Program-made: the position numbers and the translations under genes
The notes under the pieces: generated by a model
Seen by the model: the letters and a program-made list of their open reading frames with translations, nothing else
The model's database searches: none
Told to the model about the DNA's origin: nothing
Shown here: positions 1 to 6,270 of the stretch, piece after piece
How positions within the stretch are numbered: position 1 is the stretch's first letter
Layout: each line of letters begins with the position of its first letter
Assembly (NCBI GenBank): GCA_003526845.1
Contig: DPVM01000009.1
Location: 38,182-66,880 of the forward strand
DNA length: 28,699 bases
From: Oscillospiraceae bacterium
Lineage (GTDB): Bacteria; Bacillota; Clostridia; Oscillospirales; Acutalibacteraceae
Reading direction: 5' to 3'

Positions 1-40
1 CGACAATAATTATTGACTTTTTACAATTTTTGTTTTTCAT
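1..40 (-). CDS. Start of a third copy of the left-edge paralogue family (partial, runs off the window)
   Basis: Only the first 13 codons are inside the window. They read MKNKNCKKSIIIV, nearly identical to the start of the paralogue that begins at 1685 (MKNKNRKKSIIIA). A ribosome site (GGTG, 6 nt before the ATG) is also shared. The lysine-rich start followed by isoleucines suggests the same N-terminal membrane anchor. It lies downstream of two complete family members and a small ORF in the same direction, so it is probably the fourth cistron of one transcript. Function unknown. Whether the gene is intact cannot be judged from this window. Confidence 0.65.
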   Translation of the reverse strand, partial: MKNKNCKKSIIIV

Positions 41-49
41 AATTTCACC
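4..49. repeat. 46-bp direct repeat, copy 1 (gene start and ribosome site)
   Basis: This stretch matches 1649-1694 at 45 of 46 positions, differing only at position 25 (a here, g in the other copy). It covers the ribosome site and first codons of the partial paralogue. The near-identity at DNA level, which ends sharply on the upstream side, points to a recent duplication or gene conversion rather than protein-level conservation alone. Confidence 0.85.
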
Positions 50-58
50 ACATTTTGA

Positions 59-193
59 TTATGCATATGTACCCGAATATGACGCAACAAACTCTGATTT
101 TACGCCTGCATCGCCTTTGAAAGGCATAATTGCTACAGTTGTTAATATTATTGCAAATGATAAAATTATTGATAACAGCTTTTTTATTTTCAT
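59..193 (-). CDS. Small 44-residue ORF with a signal-peptide-like sequence
   Basis: The ATG lies 2 nt after the stop of the paralogue ending at 196, with AGGAAA as ribosome site inside the end of that gene, so translation is probably coupled. The protein starts MKIKKLLSIILSFAIILTTV, then runs on through MPFKGDAGVKSEF to a TAA after residue 44. A positive N-terminus, a hydrophobic stretch at about residues 5-23 and small residues at GDAG make it look like a Sec signal peptide followed by about 15 mature residues. The next family member starts 18 nt after its stop. It may be a short secreted peptide, or the 5' remnant of a longer secreted protein truncated when the next paralogue was inserted. 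No homologue is recognised. Confidence 0.45.
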   Translation of the reverse strand: MKIKKLLSIILSFAIILTTVAIMPFKGDAGVKSEFVASYSGTYA

Positions 194-195
194 AA

Positions 196-930
196 TTATT
201 TCCTACAAATATACTTACGATTTGATTCATAAAAGCAAGGAACATCTGTATCAAAACTCTTTGAAACAAATAATTTAACAGTACCCTCACAGCAATAGGA
301 ATTTGAGGGAAGCAACAGTTTATCATTCAATTTTTTCATCAATTCTTCATCTAAATTATCGGTATCACTCTCTTTGGAGCCGTCATAATAAAACACCGTG
401 CTGTCATAATCATAGCGATTAAATTCTCTAAAAGGAACGCAATTCAATATTTCCTCTGCATTTGATTCTGTAATTAAATACTTATTTCCTCTTTTTTCTG
501 TTATTAGATACCAAATAATGTCATCGGTTTCCAAATTAAAGCCGGTAAATCTTTCGTCAACATTATCTTTCAGCCAATCGGTACACCATTTTTCAATGTC
601 CTCAAGCTGATAATCATCATAATATTCACCTTTGTATTTTTTTACAAAAAATGTTTTATCGTTGTATTTAACTTCAAACGCAAAATTAACCCAAACTATA
701 TTACCGATTATTAAACCGTTATCTCTAAATCCAATCCCGGCTTGTCTGTAATCGAGAACTTCAAAGGCAGAGGCATCCTCGTCATATTTTTGGCACAGAT
801 AATTTATAACCTTATTTTCCGCATACGAATGAGAATATGTATCAACAAATTTATACACTCCGAATACTGCCAAACAAACAGCAAGTACTGCGACAATGAT
901 TTTTGTTTTCGTTTTCTTTGACGATTTCAT
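196..930 (-). CDS. Membrane-anchored protein of unknown function, tandem paralogue A (244 aa)
   Basis: I do not recognise the family. Residues 1-10 are lysine-rich and about 11-29 form one membrane anchor. The remainder is charged and probably extracytoplasmic. Residues 80-128 align without gaps to paralogue B: W80, FAFE at 83-86, KY at 88-89, YKG at 99-101, the block YDDYQLEDIEKWC at 104-116, then DWLK and NVD. The C-terminal half is much more divergent. The start has a good ribosome site (AAGGAGAGG, 5 nt before ATG). The gene begins 32 nt after paralogue B and is followed within 2 nt by a small secreted-type ORF, so the set is likely one transcript. Tandem diverging copies with one conserved core resemble immunity or receptor arrays, but nothing here shows such a role. 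Confidence 0.75.
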   Translation of the reverse strand: MKSSKKTKTKIIVAVLAVCLAVFGVYKFVDTYSHSYAENKVINYLCQKYDEDASAFEVLDYRQAGIGFRDNGLIIGNIVWVNFAFEVKYNDKTFFVKKYKGEYYDDYQLEDIEKWCTDWLKDNVDERFTGFNLETDDIIWYLITEKRGNKYLITESNAEEILNCVPFREFNRYDYDSTVFYYDGSKESDTDNLDEELMKKLNDKLLLPSNSYCCEGTVKLFVSKSFDTDVPCFYESNRKYICRK

Positions 931-962
931 AATATCCTCTCCTTACTTTTACATATTATCTG

Positions 963-1685
963 CTAATCCAAATTATTTTGAGAATATTCTCTGCACCAAA
1001 CAATTCTCGTTTTCGTAGTTGAACTGCCGACAACATCATTCGTTGCTAAATAGACATCATAATTCAAATCGAGTTTTGAATCTATTTTTGCCGCAATTAG
1101 ATTTGAAAGATACATATCGTCATAAAATGACACATTTCTGTCACACTTATAAAAGAAATAAAACATCGGTTCACCAAGGTCTTCGTATGCATGAGTATTA
1201 AGGAAATCGACAGCATCATCTTGATTAAGAATATATTTATTTCCTTTTTTGCTTGCTCTTTGATACAAAATAATGTCCCTGCTATCTATGGCAACGGCAA
1301 ACATTCTGTCATCAACATTGTTTTTCAACCAATCGGAGCACCATTTTTCAATATCTTCAAGCTGATAATCGTCATAAAATTTGCCTTTATATCTGTTGAC
1401 AATAAACTTCCTGTCTTTGTATTTAAACTCAAATGCAAAGTCTTTCCATTTCGGTTTAAACTTTAAATCATAAGGGTTTTCATCCTCAATAATAAATCTT
1501 GAATGTATATAATCCGTCATTTCAAAATCTGAAATTTTTGCATCGTATTTATCGGCTAAATAAAGCACAGCTTTTGCTCTCACCAAAGGATATGACACCT
1601 TATCCGCTATTTTATAGCCGACTAAACACAGCACAACTACAACTATTGCAATAATTATTGACTTTTTACGATTTTTGTTTTTCAT
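963..1685 (-). CDS. Membrane-anchored protein of unknown function, tandem paralogue B (240 aa)
   Basis: This is the first gene of the left-edge array. I place the start at the ATG at 1685, which has GAGGTG 6 nt upstream, rather than at an ATG at 1724 that lacks a ribosome site. Residues 1-8 are basic and about 9-25 are a hydrophobic anchor (IIIAIVVVVLCLVG). The core YDDYQLEDIEKWC sits at 104-116, the same residue numbers as in paralogue A, within FAFE...YKG...DWLK.NVD. The C-terminal half (about 130-240) shares little with A. A possible promoter with TTGACA lies at 1763-1794. The family is not recognised; membrane-anchored with an exported domain is an inference from the single N-terminal hydrophobic segment. 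Confidence 0.77.
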   Translation of the reverse strand: MKNKNRKKSIIIAIVVVVLCLVGYKIADKVSYPLVRAKAVLYLADKYDAKISDFEMTDYIHSRFIIEDENPYDLKFKPKWKDFAFEFKYKDRKFIVNRYKGKFYDDYQLEDIEKWCSDWLKNNVDDRMFAVAIDSRDIILYQRASKKGNKYILNQDDAVDFLNTHAYEDLGEPMFYFFYKCDRNVSFYDDMYLSNLIAAKIDSKLDLNYDVYLATNDVVGSSTTKTRIVWCREYSQNNLD

Positions 1686-1694
1686 AATTTCACC
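1649..1694. repeat. 46-bp direct repeat, copy 2
   Basis: Partner of the repeat at 4-49, 45 of 46 identical. It spans the ribosome site and first dozen codons of paralogue B. Confidence 0.85.
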
Positions 1695-1762
1695 TCGTTT
1701 TTTCAAGTGATATATATTTAACACGCACTTAATATTGTAAAAAAAATGTGCACTTATCTAAC

Positions 1763-1794
1763 TTATAATTAACACATTAACAGTATTTTGTCAA
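1763..1794 (-). promoter_or_regulatory. Possible promoter of the paralogue array
   Basis: A perfect -35 TTGACA (1789-1794) faces the array. The best -10 (TTATAA, 1763-1768) is 20 bp away, longer than the optimum; weaker matches exist at 16-17 bp. The location just downstream of the pyr operon terminator fits an independent promoter. Confidence 0.4.
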
Positions 1795-1844
1795 CACAGT
1801 TTAGATAATGTTTATTAATGAAAAAAGATAATAGAAAGAAACGC

Positions 1845-1878
1845 AAAAAAAGTCCGAAAACTGATGTTTTCGGACTTT
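1845..1878 (-). terminator. Rho-independent terminator of the pyr operon
   Basis: A perfect 13-bp stem (AAAGTCCGAAAAC with its complement) and a TGAT loop, ending in a run of seven T on the minus strand, 17 nt after the pyrI stop. It closes the nine-gene pyrimidine operon. Confidence 0.9.
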
Positions 1879-1894
1879 AAATATAAACTGAATA

Positions 1895-2305
1895 TTAATT
1901 TGATTTTGTTTCGCAATAAATACAGCGATATGTCGGATTTGCATCCGTAAGCTTGAAAATATGGTCGATATTTTCATTATTGCAAATGCAATGCGGGTTA
2001 GGACACTTGATGACATTTACAAGCTGTTTCGGCGGCGTGAGCGTCTTTTTCTCAACGCGAACGCTGTCCCTGATAACATTAACGGTGGCATCGGGAGCGA
2101 TATATGAAATCACATCCAAATCAAGGTCTATCAAATCGTTGATTTTGATAATATCCTTTGATTTATTTTTCTTTGACTTTGCGTTTGTGATAATAGCAAC
2201 CTGACAATCAAGTTTTGAAAGGTTGAGAATTTCATAAACGCGCATTGCTCTGCCTGCCGGGATATGGTCGATGACATATCCGTTTTCGATAGAATCAATA
2301 TTCAA
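1895..2305 (-). CDS. pyrI: Aspartate carbamoyltransferase regulatory subunit
   Basis: PyrI binds nucleotide effectors and joins PyrB to form an allosterically controlled ATCase. The start NIDSIENGYVIDHIPAG is the family's N-terminal allosteric domain signature. The C-terminal zinc domain has the four cysteines in the expected pattern, C-x4-C (about 101 and 106) and C-x2-C (about 128 and 131). At 136 residues it is slightly shorter than the enterobacterial form (about 153). I prefer the TTG at 2305, which has GGGGTGG 5 nt upstream and gives the usual N-terminus; a GTG at 2314 is possible but overlaps that site. It overlaps the end of pyrB by 11 nt, implying coupled translation, and is the last gene of the operon. 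Confidence 0.93.
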   Translation of the reverse strand: MNIDSIENGYVIDHIPAGRAMRVYEILNLSKLDCQVAIITNAKSKKNKSKDIIKINDLIDLDLDVISYIAPDATVNVIRDSVRVEKKTLTPPKQLVNVIKCPNPHCICNNENIDHIFKLTDANPTYRCIYCETKSN

Positions 2306-3224
2306 GCTGTCCACCCCATTTCAACAATGTCATAATAAGCGCCATACGCACATATTTTCCGTTGAGCGCCTGCTCAAAATACTTTGCACGCGGATCATCG
2401 TCAACATTGGTTGCGATTTCGTTTACACGCGGCAACGGGTGCATAATTGTCAAATCGCTTTTGGCGTTTTCAAGTTTGTCAAGGTCGAGAATAAAAGCGT
2501 TTTCGTATTTTAAATATTCCTCGGCAGAGAAAAATCTTTCGCGTTGTATTCTCGTCATATACAAAACATCAAGGTCCGGCATAACGGCATCCATGCTTTC
2601 AACCTGGACATATTTTGTGCCGCTCGGCTCGAGTACATCCTTGATAATATAGTCGGGAACCTGAAGTTCATTAGGCGCAATGAGAACAAATTTGATATTT
2701 TTATATCTGCACATTGCTTTAATGAGAGAATGAACCGTTCTGCCGAATTTCAAGTCACCGCAAAGACCGATTGTGAGATTATCAAGTCTGCCCTTTTCTC
2801 TGAAAAAAGTAAGTAAATCGGCAAGCGTTTGTGTCGGGTGAGCGTGACCTCCGTCGCCTGCGTTTATAATCGGCACAAGTGTTTTTGTTACCGCAACACG
2901 CGGAGCACCCTCAAGCGGATGGCGCATTGCAATAATATCGGCATAATTTGAAACTATTCTTACTGTGTCCTCAACTGTTTCGCCCTTTGATGCAGAAGTT
3001 GACGACGCCTCGGAAAAACCGATAACATTTCCGCCAAGCTCATACATTGCCGCCTCAAACGAAAGGCGTGTACGGGTGCTTGGCTCAAAGAAAAGCGTTG
3101 CGAGCTTTTTACCGTCGCAAACATGAGCATATTTTTTAGGATTTGAGATAATATCCGTCGCAAGTGAAATAATATCGTCGATTTCATCAAGCGACAAGTC
3201 TGTTGTATCAAGCAAATGACGCAT
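2295..3224 (-). CDS. pyrB: Aspartate carbamoyltransferase catalytic subunit
   Basis: Catalyses carbamoyl phosphate + aspartate to N-carbamoyl-aspartate, the second step of UMP synthesis. The carbamoyl-phosphate loop STRTR is at about 49-53 inside FFEPSTRTRLSFE. HPTQTLADLLT (mid-protein) and HPLPR (C-terminal domain) are the other family signatures. The length of 309 aa is normal. The preferred start is the ATG at 3224 (MRHLLDTTDLSL, typical of the family), 9 nt after AGAGG; an ATG at 3230 would add two residues. pyrE ends 25 nt upstream, and pyrI overlaps the 3' end, so catalytic and regulatory subunits are made together. Confidence 0.96.
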   Translation of the reverse strand: MRHLLDTTDLSLDEIDDIISLATDIISNPKKYAHVCDGKKLATLFFEPSTRTRLSFEAAMYELGGNVIGFSEASSTSASKGETVEDTVRIVSNYADIIAMRHPLEGAPRVAVTKTLVPIINAGDGGHAHPTQTLADLLTFFREKGRLDNLTIGLCGDLKFGRTVHSLIKAMCRYKNIKFVLIAPNELQVPDYIIKDVLEPSGTKYVQVESMDAVMPDLDVLYMTRIQRERFFSAEEYLKYENAFILDLDKLENAKSDLTIMHPLPRVNEIATNVDDDPRAKYFEQALNGKYVRMALIMTLLKWGGQLEY

Positions 3225-3249
3225 TTTCATTAACCTCTTTTGCAATAAA

Positions 3250-3891
3250 TTATAATGTCATCCATGAAGGATCTGATGTATCGGCAAAAAACGCATTAAG
3301 TTTCTTAATATCGTTTTCCTTGATATATCCTTCGTCAGCGGCAACTTTTACAAGCACATCCGCATTTGAGAGAGAAACATTTTTTACATTTGCGGCAGCA
3401 AGTCTGTCAATTCCCTTTTGCAAGCCGTATGTGAAAATTGAAGCGATACCCAAAACCTCTGCGCCTGCCTCGCGAAGGACATCGACAACCTCGATAACAG
3501 AGCCGCCTGTTGAAATCAAATCCTCGATAACAACAACCTTTGTGCCTTTTTCAAGCTTGCCCTCGATTTGGTTTTGTCTGCCGTGGTCCTTATGACCCGA
3601 GCGAACATAACCCATAGGCATATCAAGAATTGTTGCAGTGATAGCGGCGTGAGCGATACCTGCGGTTGAGGTGCCCATAAGCATTTCGGCATCGGGATAA
3701 TATTCCTTAACAATTTCAGCAAGTCCGTCCTCAACATTTTTTCTGACCGACGGAGCTGAAAGAGTGAGTCTGTTGTCGCAATAAATCGGGGATTTGATAC
3801 CCGAAGCCCATGTAAACGGATCATCCGGCTTTAAAAATACTGCCTGAATTGACAACAGGTCTTTTGCGATTAATTCCTTTGTAATATTCAT
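3250..3891 (-). CDS. pyrE: Orotate phosphoribosyltransferase
   Basis: Joins orotate and PRPP to give orotidine monophosphate, step five of the pathway. The PRPP-binding motif is clear at about 118-131 (VVVIEDLISTGGS), and the catalytic loop region RSGHKDHGRQNQIEG follows the type I family with its K-x-HGR element. The length of 213 aa is typical. The ATG at 3891 has a strong AGGAGGA site 5-6 nt upstream. It sits 19 nt after pyrF and 25 nt before pyrB. Confidence 0.96.
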   Translation of the reverse strand: MNITKELIAKDLLSIQAVFLKPDDPFTWASGIKSPIYCDNRLTLSAPSVRKNVEDGLAEIVKEYYPDAEMLMGTSTAGIAHAAITATILDMPMGYVRSGHKDHGRQNQIEGKLEKGTKVVVIEDLISTGGSVIEVVDVLREAGAEVLGIASIFTYGLQKGIDRLAAANVKNVSLSNADVLVKVAADEGYIKENDIKKLNAFFADTSDPSWMTL

Positions 3892-3910
3892 AATGTCCTC
3901 CTAAAAATAA

Positions 3911-4609
3911 TCAACCGATAAATTCCTTACAACATCTGCGATAAGCGGCAACCGGGTCGTCTGCCTGAGTAATAGGTCTGCCGACTACGATATAGTCCGA
4001 GCCGATTTCTTTTGCCTTTTCCGGAGTGGTAACACGAACTTGGTCGCCTACCTCACCATCGGCAAATCTGACTCCCGGTGTAACCGTGATAAAGCTTTTG
4101 CCGCAATTATCTTTAACCATTCCTGCCTCAAGCGGTGAGCAAACAACGCCGTCAAGCCCTGCCTCTGCCGCATTTTTGGCATATTTAACAATAGTATCGT
4201 TGATTGACGCATTGATTAACAACTCGTTTTGCATTCTCTCTTCGCTTGTTGAAGTGAGCTGTGTAACGGCGATAAGAAGCGGTCTTGTGCCGTCGGGTCT
4301 TGTCAAACCCTCGAGAGCCGCTTTCATCATGTCAATTGTGCCGGCGGCGTGAAGATTTGTCATATCAACATCAAGATTTGAAAGAACAGCCATTGATTTT
4401 TTAACAGTGTTCGGAATATCGTGAAGTTTTAAATCAAGAAAAATCTTGTGTCCTCTTTTTTTGATTTCGCGGACAATTGAGGGACCCTCGGCATAAAAAA
4501 GCTCCATACCGATTTTTACAAAAGGCTTTTCCTCGGTAAATTTGTCAAGAAAATCAAATGTTTGCTTTGCGCTTGCAAAATCGCAAGCGATGATTACATC
4601 CTTTCCCAT
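3911..4609 (-). CDS. pyrF: Orotidine 5'-phosphate decarboxylase
   Basis: Decarboxylates OMP to UMP, the final step of the pathway. The catalytic DxKxxD signature is at 59-64 (DLKLHDIPNTV), with the N-terminal Asp/Lys pair in ACDFAS and FVKIGMELFYAEG. The C-terminal phosphate-binding segment reads DYIVVGRPITQADDP. At 232 aa it belongs to the compact group 1 enzymes. The start overlaps the pyrD stop by one base (TGATG), so the two are translationally coupled. Confidence 0.96.
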   Translation of the reverse strand: MGKDVIIACDFASAKQTFDFLDKFTEEKPFVKIGMELFYAEGPSIVREIKKRGHKIFLDLKLHDIPNTVKKSMAVLSNLDVDMTNLHAAGTIDMMKAALEGLTRPDGTRPLLIAVTQLTSTSEERMQNELLINASINDTIVKYAKNAAEAGLDGVVCSPLEAGMVKDNCGKSFITVTPGVRFADGEVGDQVRVTTPEKAKEIGSDYIVVGRPITQADDPVAAYRRCCKEFIG

Positions 4610-5520
4610 CAGTCAACTACTCCTATAATATCACTTAATTTATCAATGCCGAGTTTTTCACATTCAATCGGCAATGTTTCTATAATTTCTTTGCAGACAT
4701 ACGGATTAACAAGATTTGCCGCTCCAACCTGAACGGCTGTTGCACCTGCCATCATCATTTCGATGACATCCTTGGCACTTGAAACGCCGCCGCAACCCAT
4801 AACAGGAATATTGCAAGCCTTTGCAACCTGATAAACCATTCTGACAGCAACGGGAAAAACCGCGTCGCCGCTGAATCCGCCCATTTTGTTTGCAATAACG
4901 GGCTGTCTTCGCTTAATATCTATACGCATGCCAAGCAATGTGTTAATGAGACAAATACCATCAGCGCCTGCCTCCTCGCACGCTTTTGCGATTGAAACAA
5001 TATCGGTTACATTCGGGCTTAATTTAATGAACACCGGCTTTGTCGTGACTGCCTTAACGGCTCTTGTAACCTCAGCAGCGCATTGCGGGTCTGTGCCGAA
5101 GCTCATGCCTCCGCCGTGAACATTCGGGCAGGAAACATTAACCTCTAAAATGCCGACCTGTTCCTCTTTATCAAGCAGACTGCATGTATATGCATAATCC
5201 CCAACACTGAACCCCGAAACATTGGCAATAACCTTTTTATGAAAATATTTTTTCAACTCCGGCAACTCGTGTTCAATAACATGATGAACGCCCGGATTTT
5301 GCAAACCGACTGCGTTTATCATTCCGTTTTTACACTCCGCTATACGCGGTGTCGGATTGCCGAAGCGCGCGTCCTTTGTTGTGCCCTTGAATGAAAATGA
5401 GCCGAGAATATTAATATCGTAAAAATCTTTGAACTCGTTGCCGAAACCGAATGTGCCCGATGCCGGAACGATAGGATTATCCATTTGCATACCGGCAAGA
5501 TTAACCGATAAATCTACCAT
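4609..5520 (-). CDS. pyrD: Dihydroorotate dehydrogenase, class 1B catalytic subunit
   Basis: Oxidises dihydroorotate to orotate using FMN; in class 1B enzymes electrons pass to NAD through the PyrK partner. Class 1B is shown by the catalytic cysteine C131 in NVSCPNVHGGG and by the adjacent pyrK gene. FMN-binding segments include ASGTFGFG near the N-terminus and GCGGVSSAKDVIEMMMAGA near the C-terminus. The length of 303 aa is typical. The gene overlaps pyrK by 7 nt upstream and pyrF by 1 nt downstream. The class suggests an anaerobic, NAD-linked route rather than the quinone-linked enzyme. Confidence 0.96.
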   Translation of the reverse strand: MVDLSVNLAGMQMDNPIVPASGTFGFGNEFKDFYDINILGSFSFKGTTKDARFGNPTPRIAECKNGMINAVGLQNPGVHHVIEHELPELKKYFHKKVIANVSGFSVGDYAYTCSLLDKEEQVGILEVNVSCPNVHGGGMSFGTDPQCAAEVTRAVKAVTTKPVFIKLSPNVTDIVSIAKACEEAGADGICLINTLLGMRIDIKRRQPVIANKMGGFSGDAVFPVAVRMVYQVAKACNIPVMGCGGVSSAKDVIEMMMAGATAVQVGAANLVNPYVCKEIIETLPIECEKLGIDKLSDIIGVVD

Positions 5521-6245
5521 ATAATCTCCTCCTTTTCAAGCACGGGTCCATCCTTACAAATTCGCTTGTTGCCGTATTTTGTTTTACAACTGCAACCCAT
5601 ACATGCGCCAAAGCCGCAACCCATTCTTTCTTCAAAGCTGAACTGACCGTCCTTATCGACAGCGTTATAAATTGCTTTGAACATAGGCAACGGACCACAA
5701 GTGTAAAAATAGTCAAAATCAATACCAGCAAGCGCATCGGTTACAAAGCCCTTGATACCGTATGAGCCGTCTGCTGTTGTAACAAAGACATCACAGCCGA
5801 GAGCCTTGAATTCCTGTTCATAAAACACCTCATCGACAGTATTAAAACCTAAAATCACAGTAGGTACCTGTCCGTTTGCAATAAGCGTTTTTGCAAGGTT
5901 ATACATCGGCGGAACACCAACACCGCCGCCTATCAAAAGGGGCTTTGTCGATTTTGAAATATCGTAGCCGTTACCGAGTCCTGTAAGAACATCAAGCACC
6001 GTGCCGATTTTGAGTGCCGACATTTGCTCTGTGCCCTCACCTACAACCTTATATATAATCGTAATGCAATCTCCATCATAATCGCAAACCGAAATCGGGC
6101 GGCGCAGGTATTTGCCGTCAATCGCAATATTTATAAACTGACCCGGAGCGGTTATATATTCCGTATCGCCCTCAAGCACCATTTTGTAAACATCCTTGGT
6201 GAGCGGCTCATTAGATAAGATTTTATATTTATTTTGTTTATACAT
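5514..6245 (-). CDS. pyrK: Dihydroorotate dehydrogenase electron transfer subunit
   Basis: Carries electrons from PyrD to NAD using FAD and a [2Fe-2S] cluster. The FAD-binding RRPISV motif is at 49-54, and the nucleotide-binding GGGVGVPP at 107-113. The cluster cysteines are C210, C215, C218 and C230 (C-x4-C-x2-C-x11-C, in ERMGCGFGACMGC). Length of 243 aa is close to the usual 250-260. The ATG at 6245 follows AAGG by 8 nt. It lies 25 nt after carB and overlaps pyrD, as expected for subunits of a heterotetramer. Confidence 0.95.
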   Translation of the reverse strand: MYKQNKYKILSNEPLTKDVYKMVLEGDTEYITAPGQFINIAIDGKYLRRPISVCDYDGDCITIIYKVVGEGTEQMSALKIGTVLDVLTGLGNGYDISKSTKPLLIGGGVGVPPMYNLAKTLIANGQVPTVILGFNTVDEVFYEQEFKALGCDVFVTTADGSYGIKGFVTDALAGIDFDYFYTCGPLPMFKAIYNAVDKDGQFSFEERMGCGFGACMGCSCKTKYGNKRICKDGPVLEKEEIIW

Positions 6246-6270
6246 AGAATAATCCTTAAATCAGCTTTTA

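Noticed and set aside
45..326. 93-residue minus-strand ORF overlapping the end of paralogue A
   Set aside because: It lies in a different frame over the last 130 nt of a well-supported gene, lacks a ribosome site and has no protein-like pattern. The 44-codon ORF at 59-193 explains the gap better.
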